From: Candidatus Woesearchaeota archaeon
GTDB lineage: Archaea; Nanobdellota; Nanobdellia; Woesearchaeales; UBA12501
Length of the DNA stretch: 15,084 bases
NCBI GenBank assembly: GCA_016177345.1
Contig: JACOVM010000045.1
Coordinates: 1-15,084 of the forward strand
Direction of reading: 5' to 3'
How positions within the stretch are numbered: position 1 is the first letter of the stretch; each line of letters begins with the position of its first letter. The notes under the pieces were generated by a model. That model saw only the letters and a list, made by a program, of their open reading frames with translations, was not told the origin of the DNA and did no database searches. Positions 1 through 7,863 of this stretch are shown one piece after another. Position numbers and translations under genes: made by a program.

Positions 1-13
1 GAAAAAATAAGAT

Positions 14-781
14 ATGAAAAAAGATATGAAAAAAACAAAGGCAAATAAAAAGGGTAGGAAAAGCAGTCATGGCCTTCATCGCCTTTGGGAGGTTGACCTT
101 TTTCGCGGAATCGCCATCATCCTTGTTGTTCTCTTCCATTTCTTTTACGATCTTAACTGGCTGGGCATTCTTCAAAACGAGATGTACCAAGGATGGTGGC
201 TGGTGCTTCAGCGCATAGCTGCATCATCATTTCTTGGGCTTGTCGGATTAAGCCTTATTCTTGCCTGGCAGAAGCATAAGGAAGGATTTTCACGACATTG
301 CATCAAACGGGGGGGTTCTGTTTTGTTATGGGGGATGGTAATTTCTCTTGTCACCTTTATTGCCCTTGGTGAGGGATTTGTGCGGTTTGGTGTGCTTCAC
401 TTGATAGGGCTTTCTATTCTCATAGCTCCTGTTATTGTTCGAATGCCCAGTGTAATTCATCTCCTTCTTGGTATTACATTGCTGTTCGGTGGGAGTGTAG
501 TGAAGGCATTTTCCACAACAACTCCTTTCCTGCTTTGGCTCGGAATACCCTATCCTGGATTTTGGAGTGTGGATTATTTTCCGGTCATTCCTTGGCTTGG
601 GGTTATTCTTCTTGGCATGGCTGCTGGAACATGGTTATTCCCTAAAGGAAAGCGAAGAATATCTGTTCCAGAACAGGTTCCTATTTTGCTGCAATGGCTG
701 CCATGGCTCGGCCAGAAAACGCTCTGGATTTACCTTATCCACCAACCAATCATGGTGGGGGTACTATACTTATTGAGGTGA
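14..781 (+). CDS. DUF1624 / HGSNAT-like multi-pass acyltransferase
   Basis: Integral membrane protein of 255 residues. After a Lys-rich cytoplasmic N-terminus (residues 1-20) comes the block WEVDLFRGIAIILVVLFHF (25-43), typical of DUF1624 / heparan-alpha-glucosaminide N-acetyltransferase-like catalytic domains. About seven hydrophobic segments follow (roughly 30-49, 61-83, 100-120, 127-143, 145-163, 190-207, 234-254). The family hallmark IYLIHQP is at 239-245. Members are thought to transfer acyl groups across the membrane to a sugar or other acceptor; the substrate here is unknown. Length is normal for prokaryotic members. A second in-frame ATG lies four codons downstream (26), and with only 13 bases upstream the start and promoter cannot be settled. 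The gene ends one base before the first possible ATG of the peroxiredoxin gene, so the two are probably co-transcribed. Family assignment is firm; the reaction is inferred. Confidence 0.85.
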   Translation: MKKDMKKTKANKKGRKSSHGLHRLWEVDLFRGIAIILVVLFHFFYDLNWLGILQNEMYQGWWLVLQRIAASSFLGLVGLSLILAWQKHKEGFSRHCIKRGGSVLLWGMVISLVTFIALGEGFVRFGVLHLIGLSILIAPVIVRMPSVIHLLLGITLLFGGSVVKAFSTTTPFLLWLGIPYPGFWSVDYFPVIPWLGVILLGMAAGTWLFPKGKRRISVPEQVPILLQWLPWLGQKTLWIYLIHQPIMVGVLYLLR

Positions 782-800
782 AATGATGAGAGGTGAACCG

Positions 801-1268
801 ATGGCACTTCGTATTGGGGATCAAGCACATGACTTTAGCCTTATCAACCAATACGGCAAGCTCTGTCAGCTTTCTAGCTTTAGAGGAAAAAAAGTACTAA
901 TCTATTTTTATCCAAAAGACGACACGCCAGGATGCACAATAGAAGCGTGTACGCTGCGAGACTCGTTCAAAGAGTTTCAAAAAGCAGGAATCATCATCCT
1001 TGGAATAAGCACTGACACTATAAAGAGCCATGAACGATTCGTGAAGAAATATGGGCTGCCATTTACGCTTCTCGCCGATGAGAATAAAGAGGTTGTGAAG
1101 GTATATCATGTGTGGGGAAAGAAGAAGTTTATGGGGAGAGAGTATATGGGAACAAAGCGCATGTCCTTTCTTATTGACGAACAAGGAAGAATTTTAAAGA
1201 TATACACGGATGTCAAGCCGAAAGAGCATGCCAAAGACGTGCTTCGCGACGTGTCAACTGTAACTTAA
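801..1268 (+). CDS. bcp: Bcp-type thioredoxin-dependent peroxiredoxin
   Basis: Cytoplasmic thiol peroxidase that reduces hydrogen peroxide and organic hydroperoxides, normally using thioredoxin. The PxxxTxxC motif appears as PKDDTPGCTIEAC, with the peroxidatic Cys and a second Cys five residues later, the 1-Cys/atypical 2-Cys layout of the Bcp/PrxQ group. The conserved central block (GISTDTIKSHERFVKKYGLPF) and the C-terminal RMSFLIDEQGRI strand are intact. The open frame begins at 783 (MMRGEPMALRIG), giving 161 residues. I prefer the ATG at 801 (155 residues) because a GAGGTGA ribosome-binding site (790-796) precedes it by four bases and MALRIGD matches the usual family N-terminus. A similar GAGGTGA at 775-781 could instead serve 786. 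It sits directly behind the acyltransferase gene with no promoter between them, so an operon is likely. Confidence 0.93.
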   Translation: MALRIGDQAHDFSLINQYGKLCQLSSFRGKKVLIYFYPKDDTPGCTIEACTLRDSFKEFQKAGIIILGISTDTIKSHERFVKKYGLPFTLLADENKEVVKVYHVWGKKKFMGREYMGTKRMSFLIDEQGRILKIYTDVKPKEHAKDVLRDVSTVT

Positions 1269-1276
1269 AGACTTAG

Positions 1277-1292
1277 AAAACCAATAAGGTTT
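1277..1292. terminator. Weak bidirectional terminator candidate
   Basis: Between the convergent peroxiredoxin and Cys-rich lipoprotein genes (31 bases) there is a short hairpin, AAACC-AATAA-GGTTT (1278-1292), with A-rich and T-rich flanks on either side. It is placed to end both transcripts, but a five-pair stem is weak and may be chance. Confidence 0.3.
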
Positions 1293-1299
1293 CTTGTTG

Positions 1300-2100
1300 C
1301 TACCCTGTTGTTCTTACATTCTTACAAGCCGTGTTGCACCCATCTCTATTGTCCGTATTGCCATCATCACACTGCTCATCATCACTGTCACCGAGTATAT
1401 TGTTAGTCCCATTTGGGTCATAAAATCCGTCACCACAGCCTTCGATCTGGCACAATGGGCTGCAGCCATCCCCTCTTACCACCCCCCCATCATCACAAGT
1501 TTCAGTGCCACGAATAATACTATCACCACAAACTGGAGTGCACGACGTTCCTCTCTGGCATCTCCAGCCGTGTTCGATATTAAGGCAATTACCAGCACAG
1601 CCATCGTTAGAATTCGTGTTTCCGTCATCGCAACGCTCATAACTCACAACAATGGCATCACCACAAATCGGAGTACATGGATTTCCTGCACTACACGTCC
1701 ATCCTGATTCTATAATGCTGCAGCTGCTTGAACATCCATCACCAGATACTATATTTCTATCATCGCATTGTTCACCAGATTCAAGGATGCCATCACCACA
1801 AACTGGACGGATAGGGAGTCCTGAGGCAGGAGCACTAGAGCCAGCTGCAGTTTGAGAAAGATCTTTTCTTCCTTGGTCATTGCTACTAATCCTTTGGCGA
1901 ACAGCAGAGTTCCTATCAGAGGATGTTGCTGCTGGAAATGAAGAGATGCGAGACGATGATGATATACTCGTGCTTGTTATTTTTCCGGAAAAGGAGTCAA
2001 GCCCGGCAGAATTAGTGTCCTTACCTGTTGAGCAGCCAACGAAAGCAGCAAGAACCATAAGAACAGCAACAAGAGCGACAACATTCAACAGGTTTTTCAC
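1300..2100 (-). CDS. Secreted lipoprotein with four DUF4215 Cys-rich repeats
   Basis: Predicted cell-surface protein of 266 residues. A signal peptide (1-22) ends in AAFVGC, with Cys23 the likely lipid-anchored residue. Residues 27-98 are Ser/Thr-rich and look like a disordered, perhaps glycosylated, stalk. The remainder is four DUF4215/Myxococcus-type disulfide repeats of the form CGDGxxxxxExCDDGNxxxxDGCxxxC, starting near 101, 146, 191 and 222. The last carries an insert (DPNGTNNILGDSD) before its CDDGN. Twenty Cys follow the lipid Cys, an even number consistent with full disulfide pairing outside the cell. The repeats usually act as extracellular structural or adhesive modules and may bind calcium through the Asp-rich loops. 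No partner gene is evident; the gene has its own promoter and converges on the peroxiredoxin gene. Domain call is firm, function unknown. Confidence 0.85.
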   Translation of the reverse strand: MKNLLNVVALVAVLMVLAAFVGCSTGKDTNSAGLDSFSGKITSTSISSSSRISSFPAATSSDRNSAVRQRISSNDQGRKDLSQTAAGSSAPASGLPIRPVCGDGILESGEQCDDRNIVSGDGCSSSCSIIESGWTCSAGNPCTPICGDAIVVSYERCDDGNTNSNDGCAGNCLNIEHGWRCQRGTSCTPVCGDSIIRGTETCDDGGVVRGDGCSPLCQIEGCGDGFYDPNGTNNILGDSDDEQCDDGNTDNRDGCNTACKNVRTTG

Positions 2101-2103
2101 AGT

Positions 2104-2122
2104 AATATCCCCTCAGGATATT
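2104..2122 (-). promoter_or_regulatory. Inverted repeat spanning the ribosome-binding site of the DUF4215 lipoprotein
   Basis: Perfect seven-base arms AATATCC (2104-2110) and GGATATT (2116-2122) flank the loop CCTCA. On the coding strand the likely ribosome-binding site GAGGGG (2109-2114) lies in the loop and stem edge, eight bases before the ATG. The repeat also covers the transcription start expected from the TATA box at 2142-2150. It could be an operator or an RNA hairpin that limits translation. Confidence 0.45.
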
Positions 2123-2141
2123 AATAATAAGAATCTTCTGG

Positions 2142-2150
2142 TATATAAAG
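2142..2150 (-). promoter_or_regulatory. TATA box of the DUF4215 lipoprotein gene
   Basis: On the minus strand reads CTTTATATA, preceded by an A-rich BRE-like stretch. It lies about 45 bases before the ATG at 2100, so the mRNA should start near 2120 with a leader of about 20 bases. This differs from the leaderless pattern of most neighbours and fits the presence of a GAGGGG ribosome-binding site. Confidence 0.65.
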
Positions 2151-2166
2151 TTATTTTTATCTCCGT

Positions 2167-2682
2167 TTACATACCCTCATCTTTTCTTCTTTTTGTGATT
2201 GGAAGGGGGGATTTTCCCTTATGGTTTTTTCCATTACTATTATAGTCATATGATCGCTGTAGTGCCACTCTTTTTTCTGCTGTTTTTGCCATGCCAATCT
2301 TGCTTCCAAGCCAGAGCAGCCAATACAAAAGAAGAGCATACGCTGCAAATAAAAGAATGCTGAAGAAGATCGTCAAGCCAGTTAGCCAACCGGTGCTTTC
2401 TGCTGGAACGCCTGGAAAGATTCCAGTAGCCATGAAGAGCAAAAAGATAGTGATACTAACACAGGAATAGATCAGAACTGCCCTAAAACGAAGTTGTGAT
2501 GGCATTAATGACACCGTTGATGTTCCGTAATAGTAGCCAACTGCAACAGCGGCGAAAAGAACAGAGAAGGTGCTCACCACGACAGGATCGATGAATCGGG
2601 AAAAGACTAAATTAATGATAGTTGCAATGCCTAGGATGGAAAGGGCAACAAGGCAGCTGTTTTGAATCCATCTTGGTGACAT
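2167..2682 (-). CDS. Four-helix membrane protein of unknown function
   Basis: I do not recognise a family. The 171-residue protein has four hydrophobic segments (about 8-28, 33-53, 66-88, 98-126) separated by short loops. A strongly basic, hydrophilic C-terminus follows (127-171, many Lys/Arg/Asn), which by the positive-inside rule should be cytoplasmic, placing both ends inside. There are no conserved catalytic motifs and no signal peptidase site. It has its own TATA box 26 bases before the ATG, so it is probably transcribed alone as a leaderless mRNA between the DUF4215 lipoprotein gene and elp3. Codon use looks like that of its neighbours. It is likely a real gene given the coherent helix pattern and the well-placed promoter. 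Confidence 0.7.
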   Translation of the reverse strand: MSPRWIQNSCLVALSILGIATIINLVFSRFIDPVVVSTFSVLFAAVAVGYYYGTSTVSLMPSQLRFRAVLIYSCVSITIFLLFMATGIFPGVPAESTGWLTGLTIFFSILLFAAYALLLYWLLWLGSKIGMAKTAEKRVALQRSYDYNSNGKNHKGKSPLPITKRRKDEGM

Positions 2683-2703
2683 ATAAAAAATAAGCGTTGG
2701 TGG

Positions 2704-2713
2704 TTTTATAAAG
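2704..2713 (-). promoter_or_regulatory. TATA box of the four-helix membrane protein gene
   Basis: Minus strand CTTTATAAAA, centred about 26 bases before the ATG at 2682. This spacing puts transcription start at or next to the start codon (leaderless). Confidence 0.7.
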
Positions 2714-2761
2714 ATTTGGATTCAGATTGATAAGGAGATTGCAGGGGTATGGATCAGTGCG

Positions 2762-4468
2762 TTATAAGCTCTTTACCATATACATTCCTTCTCGTATGTA
2801 TCCAATTTTTCTAAAGTATTCTCTTGCGCCGACCCCTGCGATAATAATGATTTTGTTCTTGCCATGTTCTTTAGCAATCTGCTCTGCTTGCTGCAGTAAT
2901 TTTTTCCCTAAACCCTTATGTTGAACTTCTCCTTTAGTTCCAATTGCAGCAGCAGGGCCATATACATGGAGCTCACGAATTAATGCAGACATTGGGGTAA
3001 TTTCTGGGCGAAGGCATTGGCTTGGAAAGCGTAACCTGCAAAATCCAAACAGCACGTTGCCTGACTCTGCTGAAATAAAAAATTCTTTTCCGCTGCTGGC
3101 ATCATATTCGAGAACATGAATTGTTGGAGCTGAAGAATCAGCCATACTATCTATTCTTATTGCCCTGCCAATTTCTCTGCAGCGAATGCATTGGCATGCA
3201 ACACCGCGCTGTTTCGCAAGCTCGGCAACGTACTGGCGAAGATTCGTGCGCTCCACTCCGGCTGTGATTTGTGGTGTTGGAATATCTCGCTGGATTCGCA
3301 TGATTCGACAGTATCGAGGAACGTAGCGCTTGAATTCCACAATACGATCAGCTGCCCCTTCCATCGTTAATGGAGTGAACTTTCCTTGGCGGTATAATTT
3401 TTCTAGCGCTGTTCCAGGCATGACCATGCATGGATAAACTTTCATCATGTCTGGACGAAAGTCTGGGCTGTCAAACAATTCTTTCATTCCTGCAAGGTCC
3501 CTCTCTCGATCAGTGAGTGGAGAGCCTGGCATATAATGAAATGTCAATTTGAACCCGAGATCACGCAGTTCTTGAATAGAGCGTTTGGTATCTTCTATCG
3601 TGTGGCCCCGATGAGTGAACGTGAGTACATCGTCATAGATGGATTGAACACCTATTTCAACATTTGTGCAGCCTTGTTCCAGCATCTTATTGCCGTGCTT
3701 CAGAAATCCCCAGTCTGGCTTGGTTTCGATGACGAGCATGACGCAGCGAATTACTGAGGTTTCATTTCGCTGCTGCTCTTCTGCCAGTTCCTTTCTGTTT
3801 TTCTTTTTGATGGAGAGAATTTTGCTATGGAGCCGCGTTGTCCGCCCAGGATCGTTCACATCTCCAGGAAGCTCAAAGAATTGGCGAAATTTCATGACAT
3901 CCAAAGCGCCTTCATGAAAGAAGAGCTTGGAGAAGTCATTTAATGCCTTAAAAACATCAGTAATAAATGCATCCTGATAGGCAGGATCTTCTGCAGGAAA
4001 TGTTCCGCCCTGCACGATGACATTCACTTTGTCATACTCATGCCCGAGCACAATGTACTGCTCAAGTCGGTTAAACACCACAAGATAAGGGTCGTAATTT
4101 GCACGTATGGATCGCATCGTTGACGGCTCCTTTCCTGTATAAGACTGTGGAACGTCGCCGAACACGCTGCCCTTACCGCCAGGACAGTAGATGCACACAC
4201 CATGGGGGCATTTGCTTGGCCTGGACATGATAGCAAGCGGTGCGATGCCAGATATGCTTCGAACAGGCTTTGACTGAAGGTGCTTTAAGGGGGGAAGGTC
4301 GTTTGGGGCAGCATGCAGAAGGACTTGAATGTCTGTTGGGACTTTGGGAAGATGGTATTTCCTACAGAGCTCTATCTTGAGTTTTGCTATTTGGGGCTTT
4401 GAGAGCTTGTCCTGCTTTAAGATACCTATAATTTCATGGTAATATTCCTCGGATGATTCCAAAGCCAT
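2762..4468 (-). CDS. elp3: Elp3 tRNA U34 carboxymethyl synthase (radical SAM / GNAT)
   Basis: Cytoplasmic enzyme that starts the 5-carboxymethyl modification of wobble uridine in tRNA, using a radical SAM domain and acetyl-CoA held by a C-terminal GNAT domain. The N-terminal tRNA-binding region (1-80) precedes the core block MSRPSKCPHGVCIYCPGG (81-98), whose CxxxxCxxC (Cys87, 92, 95) holds the 4Fe-4S cluster. The Elp3 signature VQGGTFPAED is at 152-161, with EIGVQSIYDDVL and HYMPGSPLTD blocks following. A zinc-type CQCIRC lies at 425-430. The GNAT domain (about 447-568) has QHKGLGKKLL (516-525) for acetyl-CoA and REYFRKIGY near the end. At 568 residues it is full-length and intact. Archaea use Elp3 alone, without Elp1/2/4-6, and none of those are near. 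It is monocistronic with a leaderless promoter. Confidence 0.97.
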   Translation of the reverse strand: MALESSEEYYHEIIGILKQDKLSKPQIAKLKIELCRKYHLPKVPTDIQVLLHAAPNDLPPLKHLQSKPVRSISGIAPLAIMSRPSKCPHGVCIYCPGGKGSVFGDVPQSYTGKEPSTMRSIRANYDPYLVVFNRLEQYIVLGHEYDKVNVIVQGGTFPAEDPAYQDAFITDVFKALNDFSKLFFHEGALDVMKFRQFFELPGDVNDPGRTTRLHSKILSIKKKNRKELAEEQQRNETSVIRCVMLVIETKPDWGFLKHGNKMLEQGCTNVEIGVQSIYDDVLTFTHRGHTIEDTKRSIQELRDLGFKLTFHYMPGSPLTDRERDLAGMKELFDSPDFRPDMMKVYPCMVMPGTALEKLYRQGKFTPLTMEGAADRIVEFKRYVPRYCRIMRIQRDIPTPQITAGVERTNLRQYVAELAKQRGVACQCIRCREIGRAIRIDSMADSSAPTIHVLEYDASSGKEFFISAESGNVLFGFCRLRFPSQCLRPEITPMSALIRELHVYGPAAAIGTKGEVQHKGLGKKLLQQAEQIAKEHGKNKIIIIAGVGAREYFRKIGYIREGMYMVKSL

Positions 4469-4488
4469 AACAGAAGGGTAGGGTAAAG

Positions 4489-4497
4489 TTTTATAAG
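4489..4497 (-). promoter_or_regulatory. TATA box of elp3
   Basis: Minus strand CTTATAAAA centred 25 bases before the ATG at 4468; there is no Shine-Dalgarno sequence, so the mRNA is probably leaderless. This supports 4468 as the true start. Confidence 0.7.
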
Positions 4498-4564
4498 CTT
4501 ATTGCAAGAAAAAAGAAATAAGGATACCTGTTTTAGATAGATACTAAGGTAGATGTTATGATGA

Positions 4565-5401
4565 TCAAGTACCCGTAAAACCATACGAAACAGGGCAATA
4601 TCCCTCTTCTGGAAAGCTGTAGTCAGGAAACAAACCGCTAAGCCTGATCGTCACCCTCTTGTTTGCTGGATGTGTGATGCGGAAGAAACGGATCTTATTC
4701 CCAACTAAGTAATCACCATTTTGCTTCTCACAGGTAATAACACCATCCATGTGGCGAACCTTTAAGTTATCATCAGCACTACTTCCTATCTCATCATCCC
4801 AATAGCCGATCATGATGCCAAGATCATAAGTTATTGAACTTGTAGAACTTCCTGTAATAGTGAAATCTTGCTGGCTGCCTGAAGCAGAAATGCTTGATGG
4901 GCTGCTGACCGGCTCAGAATCAGGTTCGAGAAGCTCTGTTCCTACAGCGATAATCTCATCCAAATCATCCACATTAGGATTAGATGGCACAATGCTCATC
5001 ACATTATTGTACTTCACCACGCGAAGAACCTTATTTTCATAATACGCAGAACCACTTGTTACCGGATCAAGATCGTTAATGATGCGAAGTTTCCTGCCAG
5101 AAATAGTTGTGGTAAAACAGTTTGCTAAAAGATCTTTTGTCGGCCAAGTGTCATCAGAAAGCTTGGAACAAGTGGGCGGAATAAAACCTACCCAACGGGA
5201 TTGGACTTGAGCAGCATTTCTATTTGACAAATCATACGCAATAGATCTAACGGGCCAGCCTGAAAAAGCATTGAACGGTAAACCATCTATTGAAGATTCA
5301 TCTGGCTGCCCCTTATCCTGAACTAAAGACGAGCAGCCCATGAATGATAAAATAACCACAACAACCGTAGCAATAATTGCAACACTTGGGATGTTCTTCA
5401 T
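4565..5401 (-). CDS. Secreted lipoprotein of unknown function
   Basis: No family recognised. The 278-residue protein has a signal peptide (MKNIPSVAIIATVVVVILSFMGC) with Cys23 as the likely lipid-anchored residue. It closely resembles the N-terminus of the DUF4215 lipoprotein at 1300-2100 in length, charge and Cys position. The mature part is acidic and strand-rich, with a Ser-rich linker at about 163-178 (SEPVSSPSSISASGSQ) dividing an N-terminal part (24-160) from a C-terminal part (180-278). The latter might be a small beta-sandwich. Four Cys (78, 95, 224, 269) could form disulfides outside the cell. It lies between elp3 and the ABC exporter operon on the same strand but has its own promoter. 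A surface-exposed role is inferred only from the signal. Confidence 0.75.
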   Translation of the reverse strand: MKNIPSVAIIATVVVVILSFMGCSSLVQDKGQPDESSIDGLPFNAFSGWPVRSIAYDLSNRNAAQVQSRWVGFIPPTCSKLSDDTWPTKDLLANCFTTTISGRKLRIINDLDPVTSGSAYYENKVLRVVKYNNVMSIVPSNPNVDDLDEIIAVGTELLEPDSEPVSSPSSISASGSQQDFTITGSSTSSITYDLGIMIGYWDDEIGSSADDNLKVRHMDGVITCEKQNGDYLVGNKIRFFRITHPANKRVTIRLSGLFPDYSFPEEGYCPVSYGFTGT

Positions 5402-5427
5402 TACAGCAAGAATTTAGGGTGGTGGAA

Positions 5428-5436
5428 TATATAAAA
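5428..5436 (-). promoter_or_regulatory. TATA box of the second lipoprotein gene
   Basis: Minus strand TTTTATATA centred about 31 bases before the ATG at 5401, predicting a leader of only about five bases. It sits in the 89-base gap after the ABC permease gene and indicates independent transcription. Confidence 0.65.
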
Positions 5437-5490
5437 TTATCTGAATCTAGCTAACACAAATAGATTAAAAATATAACTAGCTCAAATGCC

Positions 5491-7863
5491 TCAAACAATT
5501 CCCGTCCTGTGTCGCAGGCGCTTCAACCTGGTATCAATATGCTGCAGGTTAGAAAGATACGAGCTGGATGGCAGCTTTGCTGCTGCATTCTTTTTTTCCT
5601 TCTCTCCCATCTCGAGCTTGGCAATATCTTCCTCAAGCTGCTTCATCTCAAGAAGCTCGTCTGGGGTGAGAAGGCCTGTTGAACGTACAAGCTCGCGTCC
5701 TTGCTCTGGCCGTTGATCTCCAGCGCCAGCTGTCTGGCGTGAGCCAGGCAACCCAGCTGGATTTGACTGAGGTTTTGAGAAGGAAGGAAATGAAGGGAAC
5801 AAGGGCTCTTCTGGCTGTTTTTTGGCAGCTGCCTTTACTTCTGGTTGGGAGGTAGGTTGAAGGATAAAGTCATAGACTGGCCTTTGTTGCTTCAACGTGT
5901 TCATGTTCTCCGGCAATGCACTCTCCGGCTCTAGGCTTCGAACATCTGGAGGGTCGAACACGTTTGAAAGCAGTTGTTCTTCAACAGAATCCGTTGGGGA
6001 AACAACTGGCTCTGCGCGAGCACGCCATTGAGGCACGGTTTTGGATATCGTTTTTGAGATCGTCGCAACCGTTCCCCCTATGGTCTCATTCAAGATAATC
6101 TTGTTTTTAAACTTCCAAAGCTTGTCTTGCAATGGTGCGGGAGCAAATGAGGCAAATGCTCCTTTTCCATGCCCTACCATTGCCTTCATTCTGCGATGAA
6201 CTACAAGCGAAGCGTAAGCTAATACAACAATATAAAACCCCAAAAGCAGCAAGCTTCTAACAAGAGAGGAAAGCCCGACGTCAAAAAAAAGAGTTTCCTT
6301 CACCATCGTTTCACTTATTACAAACGGGTTAAACCCTGCAAGCTTCTTGAGAAAAAAGGACATATTTTCGATGGGAAGAATGGTGCTTGAAAAAAGAAGA
6401 AACAAGCTCGCGATGCTTACCCCAGCAAGAATCGTTGTTTCTTCAGACCGAAATACAGTTCCGATGAAAATGCCAACAAAGACGAATGCTGTACTAATAA
6501 CTAGAAGTACGATGAGCAAGGTAAAAAAGGAGCCAAAAATAGACGCATCAAAGAACAGTGAAGAAATCAGCAGAAAGATACCGAGCTGAACTGCCATGAT
6601 GATCAATGCGGTAAGGGCAGTTGCGATCATGAACGTTGTATCAACTGTTGGGGTGATGCTATTTCTAAAAAAAGAGGATGATCTCTTCTCGACCATGACC
6701 AGGATGGAGCCGAGAAGAATCCCAGTGATCATCAACAACAAGACAAGAATCGTTGGAAATGCGTAGTTGAAATGGGTTGTCCGGTCGAGAATTGGGACGA
6801 TTTTTGTCGTGATAGGGTTGACAATGAATCCTGCATCCTTAATCTCCAGTGTAGTCGATATTTTTTTGATATTATTCAGGCTGATCTGCATCTCATTCAA
6901 GAGATGAAGGCTTCTGCCTAGAATGTCTTTCATGCCAGCAAGCTCTGTTTCAACAGAGGCCTTGACAGTGCTCGCTTCCTGAAGCTGGGCATTTGCTTCA
7001 GTAATTCCTGCATACATTGCCGAGAATGAAGTATTTAATGATCCCTCTCGGGCCCGGTAATCCCCTTTGTAGTCGAGAAAGTCATCCTCATACTGGGTAA
7101 GAAGCGCGTCGACTTGTTCCATGCCGCTTTTTCCTTTTATCTCTGAGCGAAGAGAGGAAATAAGCGCTTGGCTGTCATCAATCGTTGTCAGCGTGAGCTG
7201 CTTCATGAAGTTTGTCTCTGCTTGAAGGCCTCCAAGCTCACTAGTTCCAGCTCCTGAGAGGTCAAGCCCAGTAATTTTTGCAGCAACTGCATTGGACTTA
7301 TCTCCAATTGCATCATACTCTCTTGTTAGCTGCACCACGGTTGGAACGCGAGAATCTGCTTCCCCCTCTGTTTTTGCAAGCCGTTCAAGAAGGTCGTTCG
7401 TGAGGTTTCTGCTGATTTCTTTCGACTCATTTTCTACTCGGAGGGAAATCGCAGAAAGCACGTTATGCACAAGATTGATATCGGAAGGGTCAACATAGAA
7501 TATGATATCCTGAGCAGTGTCTTGCTTGACGTCGAGGTCAGGCGGAAAAAGAATACAGATATTAGTCTTGCTTCGCTTGACACTGTCCACACACGCTTCC
7601 TCCACTGGATATTTTTCGACGTCATACGCTTTATCTGACAGTTTTTGAAGAACAGACTCTGTTACTTGGCTGTACCTTGGAGAGTACACTCCAACATTAA
7701 TGTGAAACGGGTCAGTATTATTGTATGCGAGGCCGATGAGAAAGATGAGGAATAATGGGCCGAGAACAATGATAAGGGCAGAGCTCTTTGACCGCAGGAG
7801 GATCTTAAAGTTCTTCTCGATAATTGCTCGTACTTTCTTCCACTTCATTGCAACGGGATTCAT
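5491..7863 (-). CDS. ABC-2 type exporter permease with large ectodomain and long cytoplasmic tail
   Basis: Membrane subunit of an ABC exporter, 790 residues. Layout: cytoplasmic N-terminus, TM1 (29-47), an extracytoplasmic region of over 300 residues (48-365) rich in predicted helix and coiled coil (about 210-340), then five more helices (about 367-391, 409-436, 441-470, 477-496, 534-556). This is the arrangement of ABC-2/YhgE-Pip-like permeases. Residues 557-790 form an unusual hydrophilic tail: a Pro/Ser/Gln-rich, probably disordered part, then a charged helix LTPDELLEMKQLEEDIAKLE (732-751) likely to form a coiled coil, and a basic C-terminus (779-786). ABC-2 permeases normally end just after the last helix. 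The ATG overlaps the stop of the ATPase gene by four bases (ATGA), so the two are translationally coupled. The substrate cannot be told; drugs, lipids or surface polymers are possible. Confidence 0.88.
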   Translation of the reverse strand: MNPVAMKWKKVRAIIEKNFKILLRSKSSALIIVLGPLFLIFLIGLAYNNTDPFHINVGVYSPRYSQVTESVLQKLSDKAYDVEKYPVEEACVDSVKRSKTNICILFPPDLDVKQDTAQDIIFYVDPSDINLVHNVLSAISLRVENESKEISRNLTNDLLERLAKTEGEADSRVPTVVQLTREYDAIGDKSNAVAAKITGLDLSGAGTSELGGLQAETNFMKQLTLTTIDDSQALISSLRSEIKGKSGMEQVDALLTQYEDDFLDYKGDYRAREGSLNTSFSAMYAGITEANAQLQEASTVKASVETELAGMKDILGRSLHLLNEMQISLNNIKKISTTLEIKDAGFIVNPITTKIVPILDRTTHFNYAFPTILVLLLMITGILLGSILVMVEKRSSSFFRNSITPTVDTTFMIATALTALIIMAVQLGIFLLISSLFFDASIFGSFFTLLIVLLVISTAFVFVGIFIGTVFRSEETTILAGVSIASLFLLFSSTILPIENMSFFLKKLAGFNPFVISETMVKETLFFDVGLSSLVRSLLLLGFYIVVLAYASLVVHRRMKAMVGHGKGAFASFAPAPLQDKLWKFKNKIILNETIGGTVATISKTISKTVPQWRARAEPVVSPTDSVEEQLLSNVFDPPDVRSLEPESALPENMNTLKQQRPVYDFILQPTSQPEVKAAAKKQPEEPLFPSFPSFSKPQSNPAGLPGSRQTAGAGDQRPEQGRELVRSTGLLTPDELLEMKQLEEDIAKLEMGEKEKKNAAAKLPSSSYLSNLQHIDTRLKRLRHRTGIV

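Noticed and set aside
1294..1707. 137-residue ORF on the + strand
   Set aside because: It is antisense to the DUF4215 repeats; its regular Thr/Ile/Ser composition is the reverse reading of Asp/Gly/Cys repeat codons.
1300..1810. Repeated DNA that might be taken as a CRISPR or tandem array
   Set aside because: The periodicity follows the DUF4215 protein repeats and the units are diverged in DNA; there are no equal spacers.
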